From Costus lasius (taxonomy: Eukaryota > Streptophyta > Magnoliopsida > Zingiberales > Costaceae): DNA of 64,000 nucleotides. The notes below the pieces were generated by a model, which saw only the letters and a list, made by a program, of their open reading frames with translations, searched no databases and was not told where the DNA came from. Below are positions 22,901 through 37,900 of the stretch, piece by piece. Every line of letters starts with the position of its first letter. The stretch's first letter is position 1. The translations under genes and the position numbers were made by a program. Where the stretch lies: contig CM050449.1 in the NCBI GenBank assembly GCA_027563935.2, forward strand, positions 9,576,001-9,640,000, written 5' to 3'.

Positions 22901-25900
22901 TTCACCACACAAATATGCTTTATATTTACTTCAGGAGATGAGTGAATTGGAGCATAAGTGCACTGATATAGCTTATGTTTTGCCGGTGATGGATCTGATC
23001 GTGTATAACTAATCATATATCGATGGTTGTTATGAAAACTAAGGCACCTCATCACTATTATGGGATTTGATATCTCTTATACTATGGGTATTGCCGTTCA
23101 TACAAGAATCTACATGATGCCATTAAGAAATTGCGCTACACATACTGTAGTGTATCAAAGGGGCACTATGCAATCGATTGATATGTAAGAAGATTGGGCA
23201 TGTGAAAATTGAAGGGTATACACATACCAAATATGCAAGAATCACAAATGTTAGGTGATCCACTTCTGGATTCTGTATATTTGATGGTGGGAACATAGTC
23301 ACCTTGAAGAACAAGAAACACATGAAGCTGAATATAGAGTTATGACTTATATTACATGTGAAATGATATGGCTTTAGAAATGCATCTAGATTTTAACCTT
23401 TTTCTACAAATTTGATGACTATGTTCTATGATAATTATTTAACTATTTATATTGCTAATAATCCTATCTTTCATGAAGGAATAGATCACTTACTTTATCC
23501 GAGGAGCTATAATTTTCTAAGAACAACTCGCAAATATATTTATAAGGCTCTTAATTTTATGTGATTTTACACACTGGGCATGTCACATTTATGAACTAGC
23601 TTTAGGAGTGTTAGAACTTACATGTTATTATGTGTTATTTTGTTTTTAGAGCCTTATTGGATAGTTGACTTGTCAGGTTCATATCCATTGCTTCCATATA
23701 CATGTATTCTATATCATGTATTGAGTAGAATGACTCTTTTTTCTTGAACTCCTAGTATTCCCTTTTATCTGTTATCCTGTTCTTTTATGTCGAATTGCTA
23801 ATAGCTCTAGGTGTCCCCTTTCTTTGCCAACTTAATCATGCAACAAATTATCGAGGTATATTCTTTGTTCCAGAGACCACCCTTCTGTTGTATGCAAATT
23901 GTTATGGCCTTCAACTTTTGGTAGGATGGTTTTGTATTCGGCTTAAGATTTTCTGTTCATTTATATGTGGAAAAAATGAGATTACATTCTTTCACTTATC
24001 TATTTTGTTGGGGCATGCGTGTAAGAGAAACCATGTACATTAAAATTTACATCACATTATGTACATTTCATCTATTATAATACTTAACAAACCTATATAT
24101 ATATATAGGTTTATGATGTATGATATCCACACATTAATTTAGATCTAGTAAAAACCTTAACTCCATAATTTATAACAACCTCACTATTTAAGAGGAGTCC
24201 TGATCTATTTGGATTATGACTGCTATGGAAGTGGAGTTCTAATTTGCCATCTTTGGCACTCTCTTGCATAATTTTCTGTCATGATTTTGGTCTTATTAGA
24301 ATTAGATCTTAACCCTGTAATTCTCCCATAGTCAATAGGAGACGTTTTCACATCAAAGATTTGGCTTTGACCTCGATACGAGGATTTGAAACCCGGTGCA
24401 GGGAATTGTTGAATCTTGAATCCCACTGTTGGGTTTGGTTATTATAGTGATTATACTTTAGCTTATGCTGTTGGTTATGAATCTGATCTCACATCACTGG
24501 AACTTATCTGCAGTATCATTTTCTTGTATTTTTTTTCTTTTAGTGATGAATTCATTTGTTCTTAGGGCAGCTTTTCTGTATTAATGGGCATCGAAGTTTA
24601 GTGTTTTTTGAACATAGTGAACAGAGCTCAAATACCTGATTGGAAGTAAAGGGGAGAAGAAGATATAAGAAAGGAAAGAGGTTTGAACATGCTTTCTATT
24701 ATGCTGTAGAATTATAGAAGGTGATTAACTTAGACGAGACACTTGTCTATTGAAAACTCCTGCGATTTTCTGGGAAATCCTGAAAACAAAATGCATATTT
24801 AACCATAACTTAAATTTGGTATTATAGGTGATTCTACGTGTATGTAAGGTTGGACTTGGAGTGCTGCAATTTTAATCCTTTGAATTGGATTTCTCAAACT
24901 TCATGCTTTCATGCATTAGAATTGTCTTCTGCATTTGGCTAAATCATTCAGATTAATTAATTGTGAAAATATTTGAAGAGCTTAATCTGAGCTAAATGTA
25001 ATGATTGTGCCTTTGTTGTTTAGAGTGGTACATTGCAGAATCTTGCTTCTTACAATTAAGTTTTTTGAATAGTTGAGAAATAACTTCCAAGCGTGGATTT
25101 ATTTGTTCTATATATAAACAAATTAAGGATATATTCTACTTTTGATTTCATGCAAAATGTGTCCAAGAATTGGTATGCATTTGTGGATTTCATTATAAAA
25201 AGCTAGTGATATCCATTTGAATTACTATTAACAAATTTAATTATTTATTCTTCTTCCCTTAGCACATTCTATATCTTGTGTCATTGATGATTGAAGCTTA
25301 TCATGTGAACCTCGTTATAGTTGCTTAATTTCGACATAGTATATTATTACAAACCTTTGAAGGTATAACATTATATCAATTGCACAATGTTTGTTAGGAG
25401 TAATAATAGTTGAAGCACAGTTTTACATTACCAGTGGATTGGTCCACATTTGGATTGGAACAAATCAACCATATCGTTTGGTACAAATTGGTTTTTTAAA
25501 CAATGAATAAAGGAAGCTACTATATGCCCCTTAGCTATGCTAGCCTAATTATTTTTGAACCTTTTGTGCCTATGCTACCTATCTCTTTTTTCCCGAAATG
25601 ATTTTATGCAAATAATTTGACTATCTTTATGAATGTGTGAACAAGATCTATTTGTAGTATTTCTTTTCATATATGTTGCTCATATGTGATCAATTTTTAG
25701 TTGATTTGCAATTATTGATCTGTTGGCTTTGATGTGAATACCATATACTTATGTTTACATGTCCTTTCTTTGATGTTTGTTATGTTTATTTAGTTTTGTA
25801 ATAGTTTTTCTTATTATTTATAGGAAATTCACTTGATTCTTTCATAATTTGCGTTCTTATTAATTATAATTTCCAGGTTCAAGGACAACTCAGCCTACTT

Positions 25901-28900
25901 TGTGGTGGTATATTGACATTTGGTCTGACTCATTATCCTTACTCGGAGTTTGAGCTTATGGCCGAGGAACTTTTAATGAGTGACTCAATAATCAAGGTTC
26001 ATTTCCCTGACTATCATTCTTATTTTGCCTCTGCAATGTTATTATTCTAAAAATGAAATAGTATCTCCTATAGTATTTGCTTTTAATTTTTTTTTATCAA
26101 TTTCTCCAAGTTTGTGATTGATACATGGCAATTGGACCAGATAAAGTTGTTTTTCTATCTTACTAGGATTCAGACAAGAAGGATAATCTTTGCTTAAGAG
26201 CATGTTTGCATTTTTAGTCTTGCTAGGCATTGTACACAGTTGCAAAGATCAAGAACCTACCTAGGAAACATGAATTATGAAGCTTTTGTAGAGTTAGAGC
26301 ATAAGGTTGGAACACAGGATTTTGAGATCCTAAAACTTCAGTAAAAATTAATATTTTATGCATTCAAATCACAAACATCTAAACTAAGACAAGGTTTCAA
26401 ATACCGGTTGAGACTGGTGTACTAGGTGTTGGCAAAACTTGCGGTGTCTCATGAACTTGCAGAAACTTGTACTCATAGGAGAAAGCTCATGAGCAACTTC
26501 CACTCGCGGCGGCAAGCATAGTACTCCAAGACAACCTCCTTGTGGGTGGCTTGTGCTCGCCTTCTCATCCTCATTCTCCTCTTTTGCTTCAGGTCAAGAC
26601 GGCCTCGTGGACAGCGCTTTTTGCCACTGCCATATTTTTTTTCTCTTTCGCTTTGCTCTAAGATGCCTTATGTCCATGTACCTATGCCGCTTGGACCGGT
26701 ATCGACGGTCATAACGGCCTGAAATGGTTTTTTAAACCTTGAACTAAGATAATATTTCCAAATGTAACATCAACATTAAATTTAAAAAATAAAGACTCAT
26801 TAATTTGTACTTAATCTTTATTGAATAAATGTCCACCTCAATGCCATGTTCCCAACCAATATTTGAATGATTTTCTGGTGAATTCTTTCTCATTAATTTG
26901 TTGTTAGACATTTTCCACCATGAGAAAAATAAAGTTAGATTGTTGAGTTTAGATAATTATACCAATTGTAGATAAAAATAAGCCCATAACTCTTTAATCT
27001 ATTACTTATATATATTATAGATATTACATAGTAATATAAATATAATATGTAAATGTATACGTAAATAAGTTTAAGCGTATTATAATGATAAAAATAAATA
27101 GCCTAGCCACTATAATAATACTATAATACAATATACTATACACTGTATAAGTATAATAGTTTAAGCATTTAATCAATATCCAAAGTAGCCTAGATGATCA
27201 TGAATGTGTATGGTAACTTAATGGGTGTAAGAATGGTGGGGTATCTTATCTTACCCATAGGCTCTTTGATGTATTTTGATTCTACAAATTGGTGATTAAG
27301 TGTCAAAAATACTTACCTTTATCTCGTTAATTTGTTAATTTATTGCTAACTCGAGCTTCTAATTTTTTTAAATAATTATAGTAGAGTAATATATTTCTTT
27401 CATTCAGTTGTCTGATTCATGTGATTGCTACTAATTAACTATACTTTAACATTATTGCTACCCTATCTTAGACATTGCTAGTGTCTCTACCATTAGTCAT
27501 CGGAGCAAGGTTTTAAAAACCTACTACTAATATTATATATAGTTATATGGTACCACTTGTGTATGTTCAAACTATTGCAGATTGATTGAATTCTATGCGT
27601 GGGAGTATATTTCACCTCTTTGTCAAATGCTTCCTATAATCCTATTTCAAAGAGGTTTCTACAGCTCCACCTTATTTCTTTGCTGGCAATATATTGTTGA
27701 CTTCATTGGAGACCAAAACCAATGTTAATGTTCTTTGATATTATAATTATTGTGGCTACTTAATTTTTTTATTAGAGTTAATAGTTTATTGTGTGTTATC
27801 TTGCATTTGGACCCTTATTGGATGGGTTGTCTTATTAGGTCCATGTTTGTTGTGGTTTATGTATACTTGCATTCTCTATTATCTATTGAATTGAATAAGC
27901 CCTTTTTTCCAATCTGGTATTGGAGCTAGGGTTTCACTCTCCTCTCATTACTATCCCAACCAAGATTCAAAAACTGTGAGACATCATATCGGTCGACATG
28001 TGGACTAGTACATAACGGACAGAATTATAGCAGCAGAGAAAGAACAAAAAATAAAGAGAGAAGAAGAAGAAAAAAAACGAAGGAAGAAGAAGACTATTGC
28101 GTGCATGCTCTCGCATGCTAGCTATTGCTATATGGTTGCACCACAAGGATCAAGTGGTGTCATGTATGGGAATGGGAGCCTTGACCAATGTCGTTCACCT
28201 AAGTGTTTCCCTTGCTATAACACCACTGCTATGAGTGTGCTAGATGTCGCATACGCAGTGAGCCACCATGCTGCACCCTCGTGTTGCTCATACTCAAGGT
28301 TGCTTGGTGGCACCCTTGCGCCATGCTAAATGTTGTGCATTCCAAGCTGAGTTGTGTGCACCATCGAGCATCCCATTCATGTCACCGCATGTGTATAAGT
28401 GCCCCCTGCACCCCTACTCCAGCTGTGCCCGTGGTGCAAGTCATGCCCTTTCTCCCTTTTCTAGATGCCTTCACTGGCCAGCAAGCTACTTCTTCTTTCC
28501 CAAACTAGTTGGACTGCTCGTTTGGACTGGTTTTTTAAATGATGATCCCAACTTCCTTCCAAAGACACCACTGCCATCTTCAGCTCTCTTTACTTCCGCC
28601 TCCCTTTTTTCTTACTGCTTACTGTCGCCACCACATTTCCTGCCTCTTCTTCCTTTAGGGGCTTATTTGTGCTAGTATGTTGTAGACACCAGTGCTCTCT
28701 TCTTCCTTTCTATTTTTCCTTCTCCTAAAAGGATTCTGTTTCCAGTATTAGGGTTATGATCTAAACTTTATCTTTAGCCTAATAACGCTTTACACCATTA
28801 TTTTACTTCCACAAGTCGTGACCTTGAGCTCACCACCACCTTTTTACCCCCACCTTTTGTAAAACAATCAAACTCAATTGCACAAATTGTTTATTTTGGG

Positions 28901-31900
28901 CTCAGCTTACTCAATATTTTTTAAGTACCCACGGGAAGATTCATCACTTTGATATTCTTCCTTCTGATGCCTGCATCACATGAAGTGTGCCGCAGGTTTG
29001 GCGGGTGGTTCCCACATCTATGCTAAACAATATGGAGGCTACTAATGCTTCCGTGGTCATGTTTTTGAAGACATTGAAGGATGGTCGCCCTTATTGGAGT
29101 ACTATGTAATGCTGAAGAGTTTGTTGGATGAATTATTAGTGTATCAGTATGTTACCACATATATTGTTATCTTGCATCAGTAGAGACATGATTTCTTGGT
29201 GATAAATTTTCTTTTTGACCTTAATTATACTTTACAACATGGACTCATCTGCTGGGCCAATCATATACCTCATAGGTGTTTGATAGAAATTTAGAAGGCC
29301 TTTCCATGTTAAATTTGCTACTGAAAGTCTGAATTTCTCGCTTCTAGACTGTTAACTGAAACTGTGACAAAGGACAAAAAATTTAATAAACTGGGCAAAT
29401 GAACTTATCTTAGTAACACTATTTCCTAGCAATTCATGTTGTAAAGATTTTTTGTACTTGGTATTTGGTTCTCTTTCTTTTGACTTTGATTCTGCGAACT
29501 GTTGAAATTTGGCTATTGATTTGCTCATGAACAAACACTGAAATGATTTATGTATTTGTTCCTCATGTTCCGTGATCAAGAATTCTGGAAATCATTTCCT
29601 GGTCCAATGGTGAAAGTTTATGCCCTCTCTATCTCATCGAAAATTTAATGTGTATGGGCAGATATCTTTATTATTTCATTTTATTTGGTGATTCAATTTC
29701 TTCTATTTTAGTGCCCTGTTACCTCTCTCTCTTTCAGTATCTTTTCATCAATTTCTAGACATTTTTTTCAATTTATATATTTCTCTGTGACAACTTGTTA
29801 ATCTGACATTGGCATGCTTTTTTGGATTTCAGGTGTTTGGGGCTTTACGAATGTCTGTTAAAATGCTATTGATGTGGAACTCTAAAATGTTCATTAATGG
29901 TGGTGGGGATGCATTAGTGGCAACTACATTGCTTGAGGCGAGCAATTTGATTGTTCTAAGGGTAGGCTGACAATTCTTAGTCTGGGCTGGATTTGTTTGG
30001 TGATTAGTTTCTTTTCTTAAAATTAAAGCCTGTACTGGGTAAAGGGTCTATATGCAGCATAAACCTTGTTCATTATCTTTGTTATTATGCCAGGAATCAT
30101 CTGTAATACGTTCCAATGCTAATCTAGGAGTCCATGGTCAAGGCCTGCTCAATTTATCTGGACCAGGAGATACGATTGAAGCGCAACGTCTAATATTGTC
30201 ACTCTTCTACAGCATCCATGTAAGTTTAACATATTCCATATTATATTGCTTTTCATAATCTGCTAATGCAATAGTTGCGTATGTGCCTTAAAATGTCTAT
30301 ACCATAACTTATTCCAACTCTCAATTTCTATGCTGATTCTGTAGTCCTTCAGTGATGTCATGATTATCCTAGTTTTTTAACTAACTATTTTTTATTTTCT
30401 CTTGTTCACCTTTTAATACCATGTACGTCATAAGCTTGTGTTAAATTGCTTGTATTATTTATCAGTGCGTAATGCTGGGCATGACTGATGTGCGAAAGGG
30501 CATCTATGTAATGTAAAGCCATGATATATTAGAGCTCCAAACGAATTAATTTGAATAGCTTTTGTCAGATACCAAATTTTCTTTACCTCAAAATTATACT
30601 GAATATGGACAGTTTTTATTAAGATATACTGATTGTTATGTTCGATCTTATTCTTTTATAATGATTTGATTGTGTAAATAAAATTGGGTGAACTTTGGTG
30701 CTTGAGATTTTAGACTGCCATGTTTTGGGTCACGGGGACAGTTTGTAAGAATTAGCTCAATTTTCCTAGTTGCTTTTAGGGTTATTTTCATTTTATTAGC
30801 TCCTTCATAATTAGACAGAAATCCACACGATGGTTTTGCACAAACCCTTCTAAAGTTACATTCAGCGTTAGTGTGTTAAATTTGTTGGAATCTAATTAAT
30901 AGTGATTGTTTGGGTAAATTAGACGAACACGCTTTTGGATGTGACCATTGTAATAATTTCAGTCCTCAAAGAAGTGCTCATAATACTTTGAAGTCCAAAA
31001 GAAATAGTAGGAACTTGAAAGGTTATAGAGGAAATAACTACAAAAGCTAGTAACAAGTGCAAGATTGCAATTTTATGTAACACTTAGCAGCCTCCCTCGT
31101 GTTTTTATAGCTTCAATCATTGTCTAGGTTATCCATGTCAGGTGTCAATAATTGGAAGCTATATGTGAGAAAACCAAATCCATGTTACCCAAAAGCTTTG
31201 TAATTTCTAAAATTTTTTAAAACCAAAATTCCTAAGAAAATTGTGATTGTAAACCAAAAAAAAAAAAAAAAAAAAAAAAATCAAAGCTAAGTTATTGTTA
31301 GAAATAGTTATATTAGATTCAGGCAAATTAGTTATAGCCACATTTATAGAAAACCCTAATCTTCTGCCTGCTTATCTCTTTCTCCGCCGTTGCTACCTCC
31401 ATTGTTCACCATAGCTACTGTTCATAACCAACTCAGTTTCTTCCTCTAAAGTTTCATTTGCTGCATCTTCATTAAAATTCATGTGCTCTCTCAAGAATTT
31501 TTAGGAGCAACCTTCTTCCAATCATCACGGGTTCTTACGGCGCTTGATGTTCTCTTTCCATCGCAACTATTTCCCTCTTGCGACACCTAATGCTGCCCTC
31601 CTTCCCTCTCATGAAGCTTGACACTGCTCTCTTTCCCTCTTGCAATGCTGCATTTCTCCATGTGATGCATAACGCCACTCACCTTCCGCTTTTACTCACA
31701 ATGTCTTATGTTGCCTTTTGCCTTTCGCTTTTACTCATGACACCAGATGTTGCCTTCCACTTTTGCTCTTTGACGCCACCTTTCACTTTTGCCCATGATG
31801 CCTGTGCACCTCTGCCCATGACGCATGATGCCACATTCCATTTCTGACAGTTGATGTTGTCTCTTTAGACACAATTGTTATATATACTCCGGTTTGAGGG

Positions 31901-34900
31901 AGGGTGTTAGAAATAGTAAATAATAATGACTAATTTTCTATTCAAAACCTCTATGTATAAAGAGGTTACATCTATTATGTAATTTGATAGAATCTATTCT
32001 CAATAGAATATCATTATAATTCTCCTCTTTCTTCTAACAATTATTAAATAATTGAACCCTCACTGATTATATGTACTCATTGCCTCCCTTTCTCTCTTGC
32101 TTAATTTAGTTTTCTTGCTATGTGTGTTCCTCATCTGTTACTGAAATAATTGTATAAATTGGAGTGAAAATCAGAATAGTATCAAAATTTAATCCTTCAC
32201 CTCTCTTGTTGAATTGCCGAATTACTTGAGGTCGAAGATCATTTTTGTGCCATCATTCAGAAATCAGGATGAAAAACATGAAGCTAAGAAAAATTTTTGT
32301 GCCAATAATTTGTTCAAATACAAATGTGATCATTTCTGGGCTCTCTATTGTTGATAATTTGATATGGATTTCTTTCGAAAATAGGTATCTATTAATTATT
32401 TCGAAAAACTTGTTGCAATTTTCTATCTCTTAATTTGTTGCACCGTCATTACTCCTTGTAGTTGCTATTAATCTACTGTTTAATTTGTTACACTTTCATG
32501 ATTTCTAGAATTGCTACTAATCTTCTTATTTATTTTCTGCACCTCATAACTTCTAGTATTTATCTGCCTATTTATGGTTATACCTTCATGCCTTCTAAAG
32601 TAGCTCTTAAATAAACCGGGTATAAGGTTTTGAGTGACACCATTGTGCTGGAAATGTAATGCTGCAAATCGCATCCACGTGCAAGATTTTTGCCGGGGTC
32701 GTTCCTTTTTGATATTTTGTCTGTTACTTTTGCTTCTGTTTTCACCCTGTGGAAATGGTTGAAACTTCCGATGACCTTAGTTTAACTGAAGATATGGCCT
32801 TCACAGCTGAATTGCGGAAAGCTCTATATAGTTGATCCCATGTGGAATTACGGTATTCTTGTTGAGTTCCAATATGTAGAAATGGTCATGTTGTTGTATG
32901 TGGAGATTGTAGAATACTATTCTTTTTTATGGATTTTGTATGTATGCTTGTAGTCTGTACATGATCTTGTATGAACATAATTCGCGGACATCAAGATTCA
33001 CTTGGTTTTTAGCCACCATAATTTCCTCCAGATTTTTCTTAATGAAGCTGATACAACTCTTCTTCTGCTTCATGTTTCTTGTTTTTCTTTTTTTTTTTAA
33101 TCTTCTAAACTATATTACTTTTATTCCAAATGTATTTTTTTTCCCTGTAGGTTGGACCGGGATCTATTTTGCGTGGTCCACTTGTAAATGCAACCGCTGA
33201 TGATATGTAGGCTTTTCTACTAATAAATTTACTGTGTCTAAGATTTGTGTGTACATTGTGGTTACTTAGGTGGTTTTGTTTGGTAATGTAGTTTCTTTTT
33301 ACTGTTTTCATGTGTACGTGGATTTAGGGCCCCGACTCTGAATTGTGAGAAGGAGGATTGTCCCATGGAATTAGTTCATCCACCTGAAGATTGCAATGTC
33401 AATGCTTCATTAGCATTCACCATCCAGGTAGTTCTGTCTGCATTTGTCCAACTTCATCTTTGACTGCATCACATTCGTCTTGTGTTCTTAAGTGTTGGCT
33501 CTTGTTTTTCAGGTTTGTCGTGTTGAAGATATTGATATTGCTGGTCTTGTCCAAGGTTCTGTTGTTCATTTCCATAGAGCGAGAAGTATTGTCGTGTACC
33601 CCACTGGAAAAATAAGTGCAACTGGTTTAGGTATGAATTGTTTGAATCTGTTTTACACTTTTATGTGCCATGAATCACATTTATGTTCCCTCTCACGTTA
33701 TTAAGTTCTTAATCTGCCTAAAGTCCTAAACGGAAGAATTTCAAGATGTGTACTGGATTTCTAATTGAACATTTTTTTACTGGCAAATGTGGAGATTCAG
33801 TTTTAATCTGATTTTCCGCTTTTGGTAGTTATCCTATTTCTTTGACAACATTATTTTAGAAAATGGTTGGGTTTATGACTCAGATCTATATCATCTTCAA
33901 TATTTGTCTTATTTAGAATTTTCTATTGGGTTTGAGGTATAGTATGATAAATTTGATGCTTTCTTATCTCTAATATGCAGGCTGCAAAGGTGGTGCGGGG
34001 CGTGGGGATATGCTAGGGAATGGTCTTGGTGGTGGTGGTGGGCATGGTGGGAAGGGTGGGGATGGTCTCTTTGAAGATGTTACCGCCCAGGGTGGTATTG
34101 CTTATGGAAATGCTGATTTACCTTGTGAACTTGGTAGCGGTAGTGGTAATGACAGTCTACCAACCTCAACTGCTGGTGGTGGTATAATAGGTATATCAAC
34201 GTACCATAAACTGCCCTTTTTTGGTTTTTTTGCTTTATATTTCAATATTCAGGTAAATAATGGTTCATATAGAATATGGAATTTGATCTTTTTGGGAAAA
34301 GTGTTGTATTTCTACTGTTCTCTGAGTAAATTATGTTGATTACTTCCTCAGCAATTTACTTTATGATATTTAAGTGCTCACATATTTTAACCTGTGCAAT
34401 GGCTTGATTATTACACATACATTTGTCGTTACTGATTCCTTCTTTTCTGAACTATTGTTCCTATCATGGTCCCTGATATAGTTATGGGTTCAATGGAGCA
34501 TTCCCTATCCAGCTTGTCTGTTTATGGCTCAATTGAAGCAGATGGTGAAGATTATAGGGAAGATATTATCAGAACTGGCTCACCAAAAGCAGGCCCTGGT
34601 GGTGGTTCTGGTGGCACTATTCTTCTCTTTTTGCATTCTTTAACTCTTGCTGATTCGTCTACCCTTTCAAGTGTTGGTGGGCATGGCAGCCGTAGTGGTG
34701 GTGGAGGTGGTGGTGGTGGAAGGATTCACTTCCATTGGTCTGACATTCTCACAGGCGATGAATATCTTCCAGTTGCAAATGCGAAGGGAAGCATAAAAAC
34801 AAGGTTTGTTAAATTATTTTTATTACTCATTCTTGCTTTATGTGCGAAGAAATGATGAAAAGTAATCACGTAATGAATCATAAAGATTAGTTTTTTGTGA

Positions 34901-37900
34901 GTTCTGTTTCCTTGAACTGTTGTTCATTGGGATATTGCGATGATAAAACTATAGGAATATTGGCCTTGGTGGAGTATTAATATTGTAAGAATATACTGAA
35001 TACATCAAAATAATAAAGAGAAACATCTATCCGTACTATCTCTAATGGTTTGCTACTTTGCCCAAGACTGGAAATTTCATTTCAGCATGATGTTACAATA
35101 TAGTCAACAAAAGAAAATAAATGTCTGACTTGTTATGGTCCGTTAAACTGGCTTCGTTTTGATGAGCATCACGCCGATTTGTTCATTTAGTTAATATAAC
35201 AATTAAGTAATCATACCTGCGTCTGGAAATTTAGTTTCTCCTCACTAGAATGTTAAACTGTAAGCTGCAATATGCCCCTAGAGTGAGGCAAATTGGGCTG
35301 CTAACTGGTTGGCCTGACATGCTTGAGTTAATGCTTCCTGTACATGCTTGACGAGTAGCTGGCCTTACAAGCTACATTGTATTTTGGCCTCCGAAGATGC
35401 TTTTGGTGAATTGAATTTTCCTTGTTTAAAAAAAGTAATCATACTTACTGGTTGGTTAGAATTTACAGTCTAATAAGACATTATCTGTACAAGGTTAATT
35501 ATCAAGTTATAACATATTACTATGGGTTTCGCATTGGATTCTTTCATATCTTAATCTTTAGCTCTTTTACTGACAGTGGAGGCATCAGCAGAGGCCACGG
35601 TTTGATAGGGGAAAATGGAACACTCACTGGAAAAGCATGCCCCAAAGGGCTCCATGGAATTTTCTGTGAGGTAGCTTAATAGTAATCAAGAATAACAAAA
35701 GTAAATCTACAATGGAAGAGGATTTTGAGTTTGTTTTGTTGATTTGTTGGTTTCCTTTAGACAAGACTTCATCATTTACTCGATCATTCAGCATAATTCT
35801 TATGTAATATTGTGATTTATATGTTGTTTGAATATTATAAACTTATATTGTCCTGTGGAAAGATGTGTAAAGTCTTTTTTATGTTTCGTCAAGCTAGCCT
35901 GCTTCTAGGCTGCTATTTAAATGTGATTTTGGTATAATAAGTATTTATTCGATGTATCCATGCACGTGAGGATACTTTTTTGCTATTCGTTAGCACTTCA
36001 GAATTTATACACATTAAGGAAACTTTTTGTTAACCTGCTATCTCAACCTATTTTCCCAGAGGACCATGGATAGGTGTTAGATCTTTTTGCATACTTGGTG
36101 GAGGGTTGTTTGCCTAAGGATCTAAGGTTTAGGAACAGTGTCATATTCTATTGTTGATTTCTAGATATGAGTTCAGTATCATAATGTTACACTAACATCC
36201 TGTAGCCCATTATTTGAGGAACCTGTATTTGTTGGTGAATTTAAGGGCGTCAATTGAGTAGGCAACTGTCGATGTATGGTGTTATGCTCCAGCTTGTGTG
36301 ATGTGTACATCGCCCCCCTTTATTATAATAAAATCTTGGCATGATGCTCGAGCACTTCTATCCTTGTTTGTTAGCAGGTGCAAAGCTAAACTGGTAATGA
36401 TAGCTCCTCAAAAATTTTGAAATGCAGATAATTCAAAACAATTAACTAATGAAGGCATTAAAGTAAATATGTTCTTTGATCACGAAATATAACACTTAGT
36501 TTCATTGACATCGTTGTTATCCTTAGATATCCTTTTTTGCTTCTCCATGTATAGTTCATTGTTGCAAGTTTTAATAGTTCATTCTCTAATGAAACGTGTA
36601 TTCCTTTTGTATGTTATAGGAATGCCCCTTGGGAACCTTTAAGAATGTCACTGGATCTGATGATTCTCTATGTTACCCATGCCCATCTAGTGAACTTCCT
36701 CGCCGGGCTGCATACATAAGTGTTAGAGGTATGCCCAGAGTTTTTTGTTTGGATTTTTACCTGGAATTAACATTTCTAATTTGCGTTATTCATTTGCTTG
36801 ATGTTATTTTCCTGATTTTAGTATTAGGCTGTGCCTGCCACAACTGCAAAAAAATATTTTTTGAATAAAGTACTTTTACTCAGCTAAAGCTCATTCTGGC
36901 TTAAATTTTTAGAACCATGTCAAAAAGTATCGATAAAATAGCTGAAAGAAATGAAGCAAATGCGCATCAGCTTTTGCTTTTTATAATGCTTTTCATGAAT
37001 TATTGAACAAATGTACCCTTATCTATATCTGATATTTCATAATCTATTGTAAGAACTTGCAAATTATTCAACTCAATAGAAAATCATAATACTTTTTCCT
37101 GTTGACTCTCATCACCATTTACGTGACTGCATCTTCTTTATAATACTATTTCAACATATGACAATGAGTTTTTCCTATTAAATAAAATAATACAATTAAT
37201 TTATTTAATCTTTGTTTATTAATTTTATTTTTTATATTTTCTTTAGTACCAAAAAATGATACATCTAAAATGTATGTAGTGCTATAATTATAATGCTTAT
37301 GTAAAGAATTATCATTTTAATTGCCCTTTTTGGTCATTTTATTCTTATCACGCTAAAGTTCGATCGATTAGTTGTTGTGCTTGACCCTTGGATGGCTAGC
37401 ATATGCTAAATTACCGTAGGTCTAGGGTCCGATTATGATTAGTGATGCATTTTGTGTATTATGGCCATTGTAACCTTTAATATATAATTTCTAACTGTTC
37501 TTGGTTGTATTGGCTATGAATTCTTTTGAAGTTTCTTAATTACTTTTACAGGAGGTGTTGCCGAAGCTCATTGCCCATACAAATGTGTTTCTGAGAGATA
37601 TCACATGCCACACTGTTATACAGCTCTTGAAGAATTAATATACACTTTTGGTGGGCCATGGTTGTTTGGTCTCGTACTTTCAAGTCTTCTTATCTTATTA
37701 GCCCTTGTTTTGAGTGTTGCACGGATGAAATTTGTTGGTACGGATGAGTTGCCAGGTCCTGCTCCCACACAACATGGGTCCCATATCGATCATTCATTCC
37801 CTTTCCTGGAGTCATTGAATGAGGTATGTAGTTTGCACTTTTTGTGCTAATTTAGCAGGTAGATCTGTTTTTAGTTCTTGCAGTTGTGATTTTGACACTT

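Noticed and set aside
28105..28675. Overlapping frames of 74-135 codons in intron 4
   Set aside because: They fall within a TIR element nested in a copia remnant and cross the element boundary; composition is Cys/Pro/Ser-rich without motifs.
31256..31280. A25 run as the tail of a retroposed gene or SINE
   Set aside because: No upstream gene-like or tRNA-derived sequence and no flanking duplication were seen; it may be a simple A tract.
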